Shown: positions 26,281-39,452 of the stretch, piece after piece | How positions within the stretch are numbered: position 1 is the first letter of the stretch | How the letters are laid out: each line of letters begins with the position of its first letter | Assembly: GCF_017315945.1 (NCBI RefSeq) | Contig: NZ_JAFLWI010000006.1 | Span: 1-64,000 of the forward strand | Direction of reading: 5' to 3' | DNA from: Candidatus Enterococcus courvalinii | GTDB lineage: Bacteria > Bacillota > Bacilli > Lactobacillales > Enterococcaceae | Length of the DNA stretch: 64,000 bases | Made by a program: the position numbers and the translations under genes | Notes under the pieces: generated by a model | Told to the model about the DNA's origin: nothing | Database searches by the model: none | Seen by the model: only the letters and a program-made list of their open reading frames with translations

Positions 26281-27000
26281 TTATAATTCATTAACGAAGT
26301 AATCAAAGAGACTTTGATCTAGTGGATTGACTTGGTGGGTCAATTCGGGGTGCCATTGAACACCAAAGATTTTTTCTTCGGGATTTTTGCTTTCGACTGC
26401 CTCAATGATTCCGTCGTTGGCAATAGCAATTGCTCTCAATGAGGGAGCTAAGTCTTTGATTGCTTGATGGTGGTAAGAATTGACGAAATAAGATTCTGGT
26501 AACAAAGAACCAAGGAGACTATTAGCAGAAACCTTTACTTCATGAGTAGCAAAAGTTGGAACTGTTGGTTGTTGTTCATGTTTGACTGCCCAATTGGGAT
26601 AGAGGGAAAGGTCTTGATACAAGGTTCCACCTAGTACGACATTCACTAATTGTGTGCCGCGGCAAACAGAAAAAATTGGTTTTTTTTGTTTGATTGCTTC
26701 TTTGATCAACGCTTGTTCAAAGAGATCTCGGCTGATGTTTGTTTCTTGCAACTTTGGATGTGGCTCTTCTTGGTATAACCGAGGGCTGATATCTTGTCCT
26801 CCAGCTAACAATAATTTATCGATACGGCTGATAAAGGCAGCGGCATAGCTTGGTTCAAGTATAGGAAAGACGAGTGGTAAACCACCTGCTTGTTTGACTG
26901 CTTGAACAAAGCCATGTGGGGTGTAGGTAACTTCATTTCCCTGAAAAGTATCTGTTGCTTTATTTAAATGATTACCGGCAATTCCAATAATAGGTTGCAT
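26281..27000 (-). CDS. Gamma-glutamyl-gamma-aminobutyrate hydrolase family (peptidase C26)
   Basis: A 239-residue class I glutamine amidotransferase-like hydrolase. The nucleophile elbow is SVCRGTQLVNVVLGG (Cys near 112), and FGVQWHPE carries the catalytic His with Glu two positions on. Family members cleave gamma-glutamyl bonds, for example in PuuD; the true substrate here is unknown. The ATG at 27000 is supported by GGAGG seven bases upstream, and longer frames lack a site. It is divergent from the ntp operon. Confidence 0.88.
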   Translation of the reverse strand: MQPIIGIAGNHLNKATDTFQGNEVTYTPHGFVQAVKQAGGLPLVFPILEPSYAAAFISRIDKLLLAGGQDISPRLYQEEPHPKLQETNISRDLFEQALIKEAIKQKKPIFSVCRGTQLVNVVLGGTLYQDLSLYPNWAVKHEQQPTVPTFATHEVKVSANSLLGSLLPESYFVNSYHHQAIKDLAPSLRAIAIANDGIIEAVESKNPEEKIFGVQWHPELTHQVNPLDQSLFDYFVNEL

Positions 27001-27085
27001 AGTTGTTCCTCCAGACTGTAACTGAATTGATTGTAACAACTTTTGAAAAAAAGTGGAAATACTTTGAATTTTTTTGCCATCCTGA

Positions 27086-27106
27086 AACCCTAACACTATT
27101 AGGGTT
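27086..27106. promoter_or_regulatory. 8-bp inverted repeat near the divergent promoters
   Basis: AACCCTAA and TTAGGGTT around a five-base centre, three bases before the -35 of the upstream ntp promoter and 86 bases before the C26 peptidase start. It is a plausible operator for either side. Confidence 0.5.
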
Positions 27107-27109
27107 AGT

Positions 27110-27139
27110 TTGACTTTTTTCGCAAGAAGTCAGTATAAA
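27110..27139 (+). promoter_or_regulatory. Upstream promoter of the ntp operon (P1)
   Basis: TTGACT at 27110-27115, an 18-base spacer, and TATAAA at 27134-27139. Confidence 0.6.
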
Positions 27140-27153
27140 ACGTTCGAAAATGG

Positions 27154-27181
27154 TTGAACATTTACCCCGTTTTGCTATAAT
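27154..27181 (+). promoter_or_regulatory. Main promoter of the ntp operon (P2)
   Basis: TTGAAC at 27154-27159, a 16-base spacer, and a consensus TATAAT at 27176-27181 preceded by TGC (extended -10). Transcription should start near 27188, giving a leader of about 170 bases. Confidence 0.8.
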
Positions 27182-27187
27182 AAAAGA

Positions 27188-27341
27188 CAAATTCAAATAA
27201 AAAAGGTTGGGCGTAAGCTTTCAAGGATCAAGTTCTTCAAGGGGTGAGAAGAGCAGTTATTGAAAGTAGCTTGATTACTAGACAGATATCGTTAGAGGTA
27301 GCTGACTTTCAATGAACTTGAAAGGCAGCTACCTTTTTTTT
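27188..27341 (+). promoter_or_regulatory. Attenuator or riboswitch-like leader of the V-ATPase operon
   Basis: Three segments compete. Segment A, AGCTTTCAA (27216-27224), can pair with B, TTGAAAGTAGCT (27260-27271), enclosing the hairpin GTTCTTC/GAAGAGC (27232-27254). B can instead pair with C, AGCTGACTTTCAAT (27300-27313). C is also the 5' arm of a 17-bp intrinsic terminator (27296-27312 with 27318-27334) followed by a run of T. B-C pairing excludes the terminator, and A-B pairing permits it. The ligand or trigger is unknown; sodium is the obvious candidate from the genes served. Confidence 0.7.
27296..27341 (+). terminator. Intrinsic terminator inside the ntp leader
   Basis: A 17-bp stem with one mismatch and a five-base loop, followed by an eight-T run, 20 bases before the first ntp codon. 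Read-through must be regulated for the operon to be expressed. Confidence 0.88.
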
Positions 27342-27361
27342 ATCGAAAGGATGTGAACGAT

Positions 27362-27682
27362 TTGTTAGAAATTTTAGAAAAGATTCGTAAAGCAGAAGAA
27401 AAAAATGAAGAACAGATGCAAGTTTTACGTACTGAGATGCAAGAGTTAACAAAGCAAAAAGAAGAAGAGCTTCACGTAATTGAAGAAAGAAAGCGCCAAG
27501 AACAAACTCAGCTTCTTTCAGAAAAAAAACAAATCAAAGAAGCAACACTTAAGAGCAAACAAAAGCAACTAGATGAAGAAGTCCAGCAGGTTCAACAAAC
27601 ACTAGCTGAACAGTATGACAAGCATCAAGAACAAGCAATTGATCTAATTATTGAAAGGGTGAAAGAATATGTCCGTCACTAA
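27362..27682 (+). CDS. ntpF: V-type Na+-ATPase subunit, peripheral stalk (NtpF)
   Basis: A 106-residue, almost wholly helical, Glu/Lys/Gln-rich coiled coil ([14 protein letters not shown] through [12 protein letters not shown]). It corresponds to the small peripheral stalk subunit that pairs with NtpE in E. hirae V-ATPase. The start is probably TTG at 27362, ten bases after AAGGA; GTG 27353 is in frame but only two bases from that site. Its 3' end overlaps the start of ntpI, suggesting coupled translation. Confidence 0.85.
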   Translation: MLEILEKIRKAEEKNEEQMQVLRTEMQELTKQKEEELHVIEERKRQEQTQLLSEKKQIKEATLKSKQKQLDEEVQQVQQTLAEQYDKHQEQAIDLIIERVKEYVRH

Positions 27683-29669
27683 GATGGAAAAAGTCACGCT
27701 CATTTCAGATCAAAAGAACCAAGAAACGATTTTACAAGCCATTCAAGGAATCCAACAAGTCGAATTTCGCGATTTATTTCAAGAAACGACAAATAATCAT
27801 TGGGTCGAAACTTACTTTCCACAGGTCAAGATTTTTTCTGAGGATACGAGTAAACATGAATTAGAGCAACGACTGCAATCAATACGTGAAGCGGTTCAAT
27901 TTATTGGACATCATGGTCATTCTCAACAAAAGTTGGTCCATTTAAAGCGGACGGAACTTTCTTTGCATGAGTTAGAAGCTGCCTATTCAGAAGCTGATTT
28001 TTTGAGAAAGTTACAAGAAGTCTTGGACTTGAAAAAACAGTGGGAGAAGTTAAGTGAACAACGTAAAGAACTAATGGAGAAAGAGGAATGGCTTTTAAAG
28101 TGGCAATATTTGGATGTGATTCCTGCAACTTTCGATAGTCAAAAAACAGTTCTTGTTTTGGGAAGTATGGGAACGACTAGTTTGGAACCTTTTCAAACTG
28201 CTGTGGCACAATTACCTGTTTATTTGAAAGAAATTTATTCTACAACAAAATCTGTTTACTTGGCGTATATTACTTTGCAGGAAGCAGCAGAACAAGTAGC
28301 AGAAATTGCCAGTCGACAAGGCTTAACGGTAATGAACTATCCCTATGAGGAAGTGCCAAGTAAGGTTTTAACTAAAATCAAAGAACAATTGTCAGAAGTA
28401 CAATTAGCTCAAAAAGAACTGGCCAACAAGATTGGTTCGTACCGTGAATTGATTTGTGAGTTTGAATGGGTGGAAGAAGTGACATTGGCACTGATCGAAC
28501 GTGAAAGAGTTAAACAACAGTTTGTTCGTTCAAAACAGTTACTTGTTTTACAAGGGTGGATTGGAATAGATGCAAAGACAGATTTAATGACTGCTTTAGC
28601 GGAAAAACTTCCAACCTCGGCTGTTCATGTTCAGTTTGAACTACCGACTGTCGAAGAAATCCAGACAGAAGTACCAACGAAATTAACCAATCATCCACTG
28701 ATTGAGCCTTTTGAATTGCTAACAGAGATGTATAGTTTGCCAAAATATGAAGAAGTTGACCCAACTCCTTGGTTCACGCCATTTTATCTTGTCTTTTTCG
28801 GTATGATGGTCGCAGATGTCGGATATGGTTTATTGTTATTGATTGGTTCGGTTCTGTTACAAAAATGGGCTGTTTTACCACGAGGATTGGCAAGATTTGT
28901 TAAATTTTTTGAGATTTTATCTATCCCAACGATTATCTGGGGTTTGGTTTACAGTTCATTTTTTGGGGAAGCATTACCAAAAAGTATCTTTGGTATCCCA
29001 CTTCCCTTTCCTATTTTATCAACAACAGAAGATGTGAATACGATTTTGATCTTGTCAGTTATTTTTGGCTTGATTCAAATTTTAGTTGGCTTATTTGTCT
29101 CAGCAAAAGAAAATTTGAAAAGAAAAGCGTATTTAAATGCGATTAGCGAAGGTTTTGCTTGGCAAGGTATCTTGATTGGGATTGTTTTAGCTGTAGCCGG
29201 GGCAATTGTTTTAAAACAGAAACAATTTTTATATCTTGGTGGCAGTATCGCGATTTTGTCAGCATTTTGCATTGTGATTATTCCAATCTTTCAGTCTACT
29301 TCGAAGGTAAAAGGTGCTGCTAAAGGCGTATATAACCTATATGGGTTAACAAGTTATATTGGTGATCTAGTTAGTTATACTCGTTTAATGGCACTTGGAA
29401 TTTCTGGGGGCAGTATTGCCGCCGCGTTTAATATGTTGGTAGCATTTATGCCACCAGTAGCACGATTTAGTGTTGGTTTGCTTTTGATTGTTCTCTTACA
29501 TGCATTAAATCTATTTTTAACATTGTTGAGTGCGTATGTTCATGGTGCTCGATTACAATATGTCGAATTTTTTGGCAAGTTCTATACAGGTGGCGGGCGA
29601 GCGTTTCAACCACTTAAAACCGCAGAAAAATATGTCAATATCAATCATCGAAAACGAAAAAATGAATAA
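27669..29669 (+). CDS. ntpI: V-type Na+-ATPase subunit a (NtpI)
   Basis: A 666-residue subunit a. The N-terminal half (about 1-345) is cytosolic with coiled coils that anchor the peripheral stalks. The C-terminal half has about seven to eight membrane segments forming the ion half-channels against the NtpK ring. The essential arginine is seen in [11 protein letters not shown] near 570. It follows ntpF with a 14-base overlap and is followed 17 bases later by ntpK. Confidence 0.95.
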   Translation: MSVTKMEKVTLISDQKNQETILQAIQGIQQVEFRDLFQETTNNHWVETYFPQVKIFSEDTSKHELEQRLQSIREAVQFIGHHGHSQQKLVHLKRTELSLHELEAAYSEADFLRKLQEVLDLKKQWEKLSEQRKELMEKEEWLLKWQYLDVIPATFDSQKTVLVLGSMGTTSLEPFQTAVAQLPVYLKEIYSTTKSVYLAYITLQEAAEQVAEIASRQGLTVMNYPYEEVPSKVLTKIKEQLSEVQLAQKELANKIGSYRELICEFEWVEEVTLALIERERVKQQFVRSKQLLVLQGWIGIDAKTDLMTALAEKLPTSAVHVQFELPTVEEIQTEVPTKLTNHPLIEPFELLTEMYSLPKYEEVDPTPWFTPFYLVFFGMMVADVGYGLLLLIGSVLLQKWAVLPRGLARFVKFFEILSIPTIIWGLVYSSFFGEALPKSIFGIPLPFPILSTTEDVNTILILSVIFGLIQILVGLFVSAKENLKRKAYLNAISEGFAWQGILIGIVLAVAGAIVLKQKQFLYLGGSIAILSAFCIVIIPIFQSTSKVKGAAKGVYNLYGLTSYIGDLVSYTRLMALGISGGSIAAAFNMLVAFMPPVARFSVGLLLIVLLHALNLFLTLLSAYVHGARLQYVEFFGKFYTGGGRAFQPLKTAEKYVNINHRKRKNE

Positions 29670-29683
29670 TGGAGGAATTTTAA

Positions 29684-30157
<474 letters not shown>

Positions 30158-30176
30158 ACGTGAAGGAGGAGAATCA

Positions 30177-30761
30177 ATGGATGCCATTGAACAAATCATT
30201 AAACAAATGAATGAAGACGCAGCAAATGAGCGTGCTGCTTTTGAATCGGCTGAGCGTGAAAAAATCGAGCAAGTCTTCAAGCAAAAATCGGAACAACTAA
30301 TGACTACTTTTCAGCAACAAGAGCGTAAGCAACTCGAGTCGTTAGAGCGACATTATCGACAATTAGAAAACCGTCAACAAGTCGAAGCTCGACAAGAAAT
30401 GCTGAATAAAAAACAAGTTTTTTTAGATAAGCTATTTGATGAAGCAATTGAGAAAATGGAATCATGGAAACAACAAGAGACTCTAGCATTTGTTCAAGCA
30501 GCCTTGGATCCATTGGGATTAAAGGGGAAAGTTACTTTTCGTGTAGGTGAAAAATCAGCAGGTATTTTTACGGAAGAGATAATCAACAATCTATCGCAAA
30601 AATTACCCTTTACGTTAGTCAAAGATCCGAAGGTAATTCCCAATGAGGCTGGCTTTGTATTAGACAGTGACGGAGTTCAATATAACTTTTTGTTTAGTCG
30701 ATTAGTGACGGAGTTAAGAGGTACGATGGGCTACGAATTAGCACAGCAATTGTTTACTTAA
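30177..30761 (+). CDS. ntpE: V-type Na+-ATPase subunit E (NtpE)
   Basis: A 194-residue peripheral stalk subunit with a long N-terminal coiled coil (about 1-100, rich in Glu, Gln and Arg) and a globular C-terminal domain that contacts the catalytic head (FTLVKDPKVIPNEAGFVLDS). It forms a right-handed coil with NtpF, linking the A3B3 head to NtpI. AAGGAGGAG precedes the ATG. Confidence 0.93.
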   Translation: MDAIEQIIKQMNEDAANERAAFESAEREKIEQVFKQKSEQLMTTFQQQERKQLESLERHYRQLENRQQVEARQEMLNKKQVFLDKLFDEAIEKMESWKQQETLAFVQAALDPLGLKGKVTFRVGEKSAGIFTEEIINNLSQKLPFTLVKDPKVIPNEAGFVLDSDGVQYNFLFSRLVTELRGTMGYELAQQLFT

Positions 30762-30772
30762 GGAGGGGAACG

Positions 30773-31759
30773 ATGAACTATCACGAATTGAATCCTTTGA
30801 TTCGCGGGAGAGAGCTTGAATTATTGACGAATGAAGATTTTGAGCGATTGATTCAAGCCCCTTCAATTGACTCATTTGGCGAACAATTAAAAACGACGAT
30901 TTACCAACCTTATGTTTATGAAGGATTTGAATATGAACTGGAGCAAAACTTGGCGAAGGAGCAAAGTGAATTATTTGCATGGTTAAAAGAACGAGTCCCT
31001 GAACCAGAAATTCTCTGGATTTATACAATGCGTTTTACTTTTCATAACTTGAAAGTTTTGACTAAAGCAGAACTTACCGGGAAAAACTTAGATCATTTAT
31101 TTATTGATGATGGTTTTTATTCATTGGATAAGATGAAAGAAGCAATCCGGACACAAGATTCGATCGAACTACCCGAAACATTACTTGCTAGTATCCGTGA
31201 AGTATTTGATTACTTTGAGGGGGCAACTATTTTACAGGGAATCGATGTGATTTATGACCGTCATTTTCTAACGGAACAGCGCCGACTTGGCGAGAAGCTT
31301 GGTTACAAGGAACTGTTGACGGAAATTATTGCATTGATTGATCTCACAAATATTACAACGATGGCGCGTGGATTGATCCAAGGTCGAACAAAAGGATTTA
31401 TGACAACGGTTCTTTCAAGTGCGGGTGGCATCGAAAAGGAAATCTTTTTATCTTTTATTGGTCAAGAATTAGAAGTGTATAATCGCTTTTTATTAACGAC
31501 CGACTATGCAGAAATTATTCGTCCTGCACTAAAAGAAACGAAAATAGATCTAATTACTTTAGAGCGTTTGAAGGATGATTATCTTTCTTCACTTTATCAG
31601 GAGGCACAAACACAGGCTTTTGGACCATTACCATTACTGGCTTTTTTAAATGCAAAAGAAGTAGAAAGGAAGAATTTGCGTTTGTTGGCAGTTGGTAAAC
31701 GTAGTCAGTTTAGCGCAGAACAAATCAGAGAGCGGGTGAGAACGGTCTATGGGGCATAA
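30773..31759 (+). CDS. ntpC: V-type Na+-ATPase subunit C/d (NtpC)
   Basis: The 328-residue subunit that sits as a socket between the central shaft (NtpD-NtpG) and the NtpK ring. It is mainly helical, with motifs such as [15 protein letters not shown] and the C-terminal RRLGEKLG region usual in the AC39/VatC family. Length is typical. The stop overlaps the start of ntpG by eleven bases, indicating coupling. Confidence 0.93.
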   Translation: MNYHELNPLIRGRELELLTNEDFERLIQAPSIDSFGEQLKTTIYQPYVYEGFEYELEQNLAKEQSELFAWLKERVPEPEILWIYTMRFTFHNLKVLTKAELTGKNLDHLFIDDGFYSLDKMKEAIRTQDSIELPETLLASIREVFDYFEGATILQGIDVIYDRHFLTEQRRLGEKLGYKELLTEIIALIDLTNITTMARGLIQGRTKGFMTTVLSSAGGIEKEIFLSFIGQELEVYNRFLLTTDYAEIIRPALKETKIDLITLERLKDDYLSSLYQEAQTQAFGPLPLLAFLNAKEVERKNLRLLAVGKRSQFSAEQIRERVRTVYGA

Positions 31760-32060
31760 AATAGGAGTAATTGGCGATAAGGCATCTGTTTTACCTTTTC
31801 AGTTAGTTGGGTTTGATGTTCACTTTGAAACAGATTCAAAAAAGGTGCGTCAACTCGTGGAAAAAATGGCAAAAGAGGACTATGGTGTGATCTATATCAC
31901 AGAACAATGTGTGACTTCTATCCCAGAGGTAATTGCTCGCTATCAAGAACAGCTGATGCCAGCAATCGTGCTGATCCCTAATTATCAAGGAACAGAAAAG
32001 ATTGGAATAACAGAAATTCAAAACAATGTTGAAAAAGCCGTAGGTCAAAATATTTTATAG
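31749..32060 (+). CDS. ntpG: V-type Na+-ATPase subunit F (NtpG)
   Basis: The 103-residue central-stalk subunit, equivalent to eukaryotic F. It begins [20 protein letters not shown], the conserved Rossmann-like start, and contains [10 protein letters not shown] and IVLIPNYQG. It binds NtpD in the rotor. The start codon lies inside the end of ntpC. Confidence 0.92.
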   Translation: MGHKIGVIGDKASVLPFQLVGFDVHFETDSKKVRQLVEKMAKEDYGVIYITEQCVTSIPEVIARYQEQLMPAIVLIPNYQGTEKIGITEIQNNVEKAVGQNIL

Positions 32061-32081
32061 TAGGGAAAAGGAGCGAATGAT

Positions 32082-35235
<3,154 letters not shown>

Positions 35236-35237
35236 TC

Positions 35238-35876
35238 ATGGCAAGATTGACAGTGAATCCAACACGCATGGAGTTTACTCGTTTAAAAAAACAATTAACG
35301 ACGGCGACCCGTGGGCATAAATTATTGAAAGACAAGCAAGATGAATTAATGCGCCAGTTTATTTTATTAGTTCGCAAAAATCATCAACTTCGTCAAGAAA
35401 TGGAAGCTGAACTACAAGCCGCTATGGCAAATGTGGTTCTGGCGAATGCGTCAATCAATGAAGCATTCATCGAGGAACTGTTTGTTTTACCCACCGAAAC
35501 AATGGAATTAGCAGTGACTGAAAAAAATATTATGAGTGTCAAAGTACCAGTGATGAACTTTCAATATGATGATCAACTGGGAGAGGCTCCGTTAGAATAC
35601 GGTTATTTAAACTCCAATGCAGAACTAGATCAAGCAATTGAGCAGTTTACAAAGGTTTTGCCGAAATTGTTGGCGTTAACGGAAATCGAAAAAACGTGTC
35701 AATTGATGGCAAGTGAAATTGAAAAAACACGACGAAGAGTAAATGCTTTAGAGTATATGACGATTCCTCAGTTGGAAGAAACAATTTATTACATTCAAAT
35801 GAAACTCGAAGAAAACGAACGTGCAGAAGTGACTCGTTTAATCAAAATCAAAGACATGGGAAATGCTCATACGTAG
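35238..35876 (+). CDS. ntpD: V-type Na+-ATPase rotor shaft subunit D (NtpD)
   Basis: The 212-residue central shaft, an antiparallel coiled coil. The N-terminal helix starts [18 protein letters not shown], and the C-terminal helix contains [19 protein letters not shown], both hallmarks of the D family. It rotates inside A3B3 with NtpG. GGAAGTG precedes the ATG. A strong terminator follows 22 bases after the stop. Confidence 0.95.
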   Translation: MARLTVNPTRMEFTRLKKQLTTATRGHKLLKDKQDELMRQFILLVRKNHQLRQEMEAELQAAMANVVLANASINEAFIEELFVLPTETMELAVTEKNIMSVKVPVMNFQYDDQLGEAPLEYGYLNSNAELDQAIEQFTKVLPKLLALTEIEKTCQLMASEIEKTRRRVNALEYMTIPQLEETIYYIQMKLEENERAEVTRLIKIKDMGNAHT

Positions 35877-35898
35877 CAACTACATTTCTACGTATGTG

Positions 35899-35933
35899 AA
35901 AAAGAGATTTGATGAAAATCAAGTCTCTTTTTC
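35899..35933 (+). terminator. Terminator between ntpD and ntpJ
   Basis: AAAAAGAGATTTGAT pairs with ATCAAGTCTCTTTTT (35918-35932) with one mismatch. It implies that ntpJ is reached by partial read-through or from its own promoter. Confidence 0.82.
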
Positions 35934-35981
35934 TCAAAAAAACAAACTAGCATAAGAAAAATAGGAAGGCAGTGAACTTGC

Positions 35982-37337
35982 TTGAAGACACGATTGACTC
36001 AACGTTTCCAAAAATTATCAGCAGTACAATTATTAGCTTTTGGCTTTTTTGCACTGATTTTTATTGGAGGAAGCTTATTGTCTTTGCCGTTTTTTAGTCG
36101 AAGTGGAGAGGCAACCAACTATCTGGATGCATTGTTTACAGCAACATCAGCGATTTGCGTTACTGGATTAGCTACTTTAAATACTGTTGAACATTGGAAT
36201 GGTTTGGGACAATTGGTCTTACTGATTTTAATTGAAATTGGTGGATTAGGTTTTATGATGGTACCAATCTTATATTTTACACTTGTTCGAAAAAAGATTA
36301 GCCTGAGCACACGTATCGTGCTAAAAGAAGCGTTGAATTTAGAAAAAATGGCTGGTGTGACTGATTTGATGCTCTATATCTTTAAATTTGCTTTAGTGAT
36401 CCAGTTAGTAGGTGCCCTCGCATTATCTGTCGTATTTATTCCTGAATTTGGTTGGATCAAGGGAAGTTGGTACGGTATTTTTCATGCGGTTTCTAGTTTT
36501 TGTAATGCTGGCTTTGATTTATTAGGTGAGAGCCTGATTGCATATCAAACAAATAATTATTTGCTACTCGTGATTTCAGTATTGATTATTGCTGGTGGAT
36601 TAGGATTTATTGTTTGGCGCGACTTGTTGAACTTCCATCAAACGAAAAAAATCAGTTTACACTCAAAGATTGCTTTGAGCATGACGGGAATTTTATTATT
36701 AGGCAGTTTTTTCGTTTTTCTTTTTACAGAAAAAAATGGCACACATTTCTCACAAGGCAATTTTAGTAATCGAATAGTTCACACGTTTTTTTTGAGTGTG
36801 ACACCTCGAACGGCAGGCTATTCGTCGATTGACTATTCTAAGATGAGTCATGCTGGTCTGATTCTGACGATGTTTTTGATGTACATTGGTGGAACTTCTG
36901 GTTCTACTGCAGGGGGACTTAAAACAACAACTTTAGGTGTATTGCTCGCGCAAATGCGTTCGATGTTTAAAGGAAGGACTAGGGCCGAAATTTTTGGACG
37001 CACGATACGACAACCAACTATTTTGCGTGCGCTGACTTTATTTTTTTTAACGCTCACTCTTTGTGTGGTGACAGTAATGATTTTATCAATTACGGAGTAT
37101 GTGCCAGAAAAAATGGGGCTTGAATATATTGCATTTGAGGTCTTTTCTGCTTTTGGTACAGTGGGCTTGTCAATGGGGTTGACACCAGATCTATCAGTTG
37201 TTGGGAAAGTGTTGATTATGGCATTGATGTATACAGGGCGCGTTGGTGTGTTGACGATTGCTTTTTCATTGATGAAAAAGGTTCATCAACAAGAAATAAA
37301 AATCAAATATCCGGAAGAAAGTGTGATGATTGGGTAA
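35982..37337 (+). CDS. ntpJ: KtrB-like K+ uptake channel subunit (NtpJ)
   Basis: A 451-residue K+ transporter of the Trk/Ktr/HKT family, with eight membrane helices and four pore loops whose selectivity glycines are visible in AICVTGLAT, SFCNAGFDL, TPRTAGYSS and FGTVGLSMG. NtpJ is the KtrII K+ uptake system in E. hirae. The start is probably TTG at 35982, twelve bases after GGAAGG, which is weak. No KtrA-like partner is nearby. In E. hirae a small ntpH lies before ntpJ; the 105-base gap here has no room for it. Confidence 0.92.
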   Translation: MKTRLTQRFQKLSAVQLLAFGFFALIFIGGSLLSLPFFSRSGEATNYLDALFTATSAICVTGLATLNTVEHWNGLGQLVLLILIEIGGLGFMMVPILYFTLVRKKISLSTRIVLKEALNLEKMAGVTDLMLYIFKFALVIQLVGALALSVVFIPEFGWIKGSWYGIFHAVSSFCNAGFDLLGESLIAYQTNNYLLLVISVLIIAGGLGFIVWRDLLNFHQTKKISLHSKIALSMTGILLLGSFFVFLFTEKNGTHFSQGNFSNRIVHTFFLSVTPRTAGYSSIDYSKMSHAGLILTMFLMYIGGTSGSTAGGLKTTTLGVLLAQMRSMFKGRTRAEIFGRTIRQPTILRALTLFFLTLTLCVVTVMILSITEYVPEKMGLEYIAFEVFSAFGTVGLSMGLTPDLSVVGKVLIMALMYTGRVGVLTIAFSLMKKVHQQEIKIKYPEESVMIG

Positions 37338-37375
37338 GTCAAAATAAAGATAGTTTTTTTGACGGAACGCCAAAG

Positions 37376-37412
37376 AAAAAGCCCGATTCAAATTTTTTGA
37401 ATCGGACTTTTT
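37376..37412. terminator. Bidirectional terminator, ntpJ / glyoxalase-like gene
   Basis: A stem of 17 positions with one mismatch (37376-37392 with 37396-37412), T runs on both strands, between convergent genes. Confidence 0.88.
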
Positions 37413-37423
37413 AAGTGAGTGGA

Positions 37424-37795
37424 TTATCCACGAATAACTTCGATTTTGTAACCATCAGGATCGATTACAAAGTAGTAAGAAGGCGCAGTTCCAGGTAATC
37501 CTTTTAAGTCAGTTATATTTAAACCAGCAGCTTGGTGTTTTTCATGCAATGCTTCCAAGTCATCTGCAGCAATTGCGATATGGCCATAACCGTTTCCTAG
37601 ATCGTATGCCTCATGATCATAGTTGTAAGTCAATTCTAATTCGTAATCATCTCCAGGCAAAGTTAAGTAAACAAGCGTGAACTTGTTTTCTGGAAAATCA
37701 CGACGACGACTTTCTTCGAAACCAAACGCAGTTTGATAAAATGCAAGAGATGCGTCAAGGTCTTTTACACGGACGCAAGTGTGTGCCATTTTCAT
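37424..37795 (-). CDS. VOC family protein, lactoylglutathione lyase-like
   Basis: A 123-residue glyoxalase-fold protein. It starts KMAHTCVRVKDLDASLAFYQ, with the first metal-site His, followed by ELELTYNY, GHIAIAADD and VIDPDGYKIEVI, giving the usual two beta-alpha-beta repeats and His/Glu ligands of glyoxalase I. It probably detoxifies methylglyoxal, which is inference because the VOC superfamily is diverse. The start at 37795 has GGGAG nine bases upstream. Confidence 0.88.
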   Translation of the reverse strand: MKMAHTCVRVKDLDASLAFYQTAFGFEESRRRDFPENKFTLVYLTLPGDDYELELTYNYDHEAYDLGNGYGHIAIAADDLEALHEKHQAAGLNITDLKGLPGTAPSYYFVIDPDGYKIEVIRG

Positions 37796-37915
37796 AAATA
37801 AAAACTCCCTTTCTTTTTTATTCATGATAGCAAAGAATAACAAGAAAAATAAATATTGGTGCTTGTTCATGAGAAAACTCTCATGTAGAATAAAAAGAAA
37901 AAGGTGGGAAGATGA

Positions 37916-38365
37916 ATGGATTATCCAGTTTTTGGAGAAAAGAAACAGTCAGCCAGTTACCAAACGCGATATGCTGCATATATCATTGTAGAAGAAGAAA
38001 CAAAAATAGCTTTGGTTGAGGCACCAAATGGCGCATTTTTCCTACCGGGTGGAGAAATCGAAGGACAAGAAACGAAAGAAGAAGCCATCGATCGAGAGAT
38101 GATTGAAGAGCTTGGCGTCACAGTAGTTATTGACTGCTTTTTAGGACAGGCAGATGAATACTTTTATTCCAACTACCGTGCGACTTATTATTATAATCCA
38201 GGTTATTTTTATGTTGCTAAAAGCTGGGAAAAAATTGGGGAGCCAACTGAAACAACTAATCGTATTTGGTGGGTCACACCTACGGATGCGATTGCCAAGC
38301 TAAAAAGAGGCAGCCATCAATGGGCAGTTAAAAAATGGTTAGAAGGCAAAGAAGAAGCTGAATAA
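37916..38365 (+). CDS. Nudix hydrolase
   Basis: A 149-residue pyrophosphohydrolase. The Nudix box is complete: GGEIEGQETKEEAIDREMIE followed by ELGV (about 41-64), with the REIEEL-type metal ligands. The substrate cannot be assigned. AAAGGTGG lies upstream of the ATG. It is a single gene whose terminator is shared with the convergent HAD gene. Confidence 0.9.
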   Translation: MDYPVFGEKKQSASYQTRYAAYIIVEEETKIALVEAPNGAFFLPGGEIEGQETKEEAIDREMIEELGVTVVIDCFLGQADEYFYSNYRATYYYNPGYFYVAKSWEKIGEPTETTNRIWWVTPTDAIAKLKRGSHQWAVKKWLEGKEEAE

Positions 38366-38508
38366 AAAAGTTGAAACAAAAAGTCGAAATCGTCAATACA
38401 ATGAAGTTTTTTTAAGACTTCACCAATGAAGTTAGAGGATTAGCTTTACAGAGATTTATAAAAAATTTATTTCTAGCTGATAGTTGATTAATAGATGAAA
38501 GAGAAAGC

Positions 38509-38552
38509 AAAAAGTGGAACAACACCTGGTAACGTGTTGTTCCACTTTTTTT
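38509..38552. terminator. Bidirectional terminator, Nudix / HAD genes
   Basis: A perfect 17-bp stem (38509-38525 with 38534-38550) with A and T tracts on the two sides. Confidence 0.92.
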
Positions 38553-38608
38553 AGTTATCTAGTAGTCTTTTTGAAATGGAAAGTGTTCAAATAAGTTGTG
38601 CAAATGGT

Positions 38609-39421
38609 TTAGTTTAGTACATATTTTTTGATGGCTTCAGCTACACCATGTTCTTCATTTGAAGTTGTTAATGCGTTAGCTGCTTCTTTTACGATTGGGA
38701 GCGCATTTTCCATAGCTACTCCGAGACCGGCATATTCAATCATAGATAAATCATTTTCATTGTCACCAATTGCCATGACTTCGTCTTGCGTGATTCCAAG
38801 ATGTTGTGCTAAATTCGCCACTGCTGTTCCTTTGTTGGCTTGTTTATTCAAGACTTCAAAATAAAAAGGTGCACTTTTAACAGTTGTATATTTGTCACGG
38901 AATTCTTGAGGAAGACGAGCAATTGCTGCATCTAAGATTTCAGGTTCATCAATCATCATCATTTTGACAATATTCATATCTGGTGTCATTTCTTCAGGTG
39001 TACGATATTTCAAGGGCATTTTTACAAGACCCGATTCGTGGACAGAATAAGGGCTGATGTCACGGTTAGGTGTATAGATGGCTTGTTCATCGATTGAGTG
39101 TAAGTGGCTACCAACTCGGCGCGCCATCACTTCGATTTCTAAAAAGTCTTCGTGAGTTAATCCGTGACGTGCGATGATGTGCCCTGTTTTTGTTTGTTGA
39201 ACTAAAGCACCATTATAAGTGATGACATAGTCTGTGTCTTTGAACAGTTCTAACACTTCAAGTTGTTCTCTGACACCAGGTAATGGACGACCTGTACATA
39301 AAACAATGTTTACTCCTTGCTTGTCCGCTTGCTGAATTGCTTCTTTGACTTCCGTTGTTAATTCACGTTGATCGTTTAACAACGTGCCATCGATATCGAT
39401 AGCGATTAATTTGATAGACAT
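38609..39421 (-). CDS. Cof-type HAD-IIB phosphatase (YidA-like)
   Basis: A 270-residue HAD phosphatase. Motif I is AIDIDGTLLND (7-17), motif II VLCTGRPLPG, and motif IV GDNENDLSMIEYAGLGVAM. The cap is type C2B. Family members dephosphorylate sugar phosphates. ATG 39421 is preferred: GGAGG lies five bases upstream, and an earlier in-frame ATG has none. It is followed by no partner; the HD dNTPase gene lies 31 bases upstream and probably shares the transcript. Confidence 0.92.
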   Translation of the reverse strand: MSIKLIAIDIDGTLLNDQRELTTEVKEAIQQADKQGVNIVLCTGRPLPGVREQLEVLELFKDTDYVITYNGALVQQTKTGHIIARHGLTHEDFLEIEVMARRVGSHLHSIDEQAIYTPNRDISPYSVHESGLVKMPLKYRTPEEMTPDMNIVKMMMIDEPEILDAAIARLPQEFRDKYTTVKSAPFYFEVLNKQANKGTAVANLAQHLGITQDEVMAIGDNENDLSMIEYAGLGVAMENALPIVKEAANALTTSNEEHGVAEAIKKYVLN

Positions 39422-39452
39422 AATTTCCTCCAACATGTTTCTTACTTATTTC

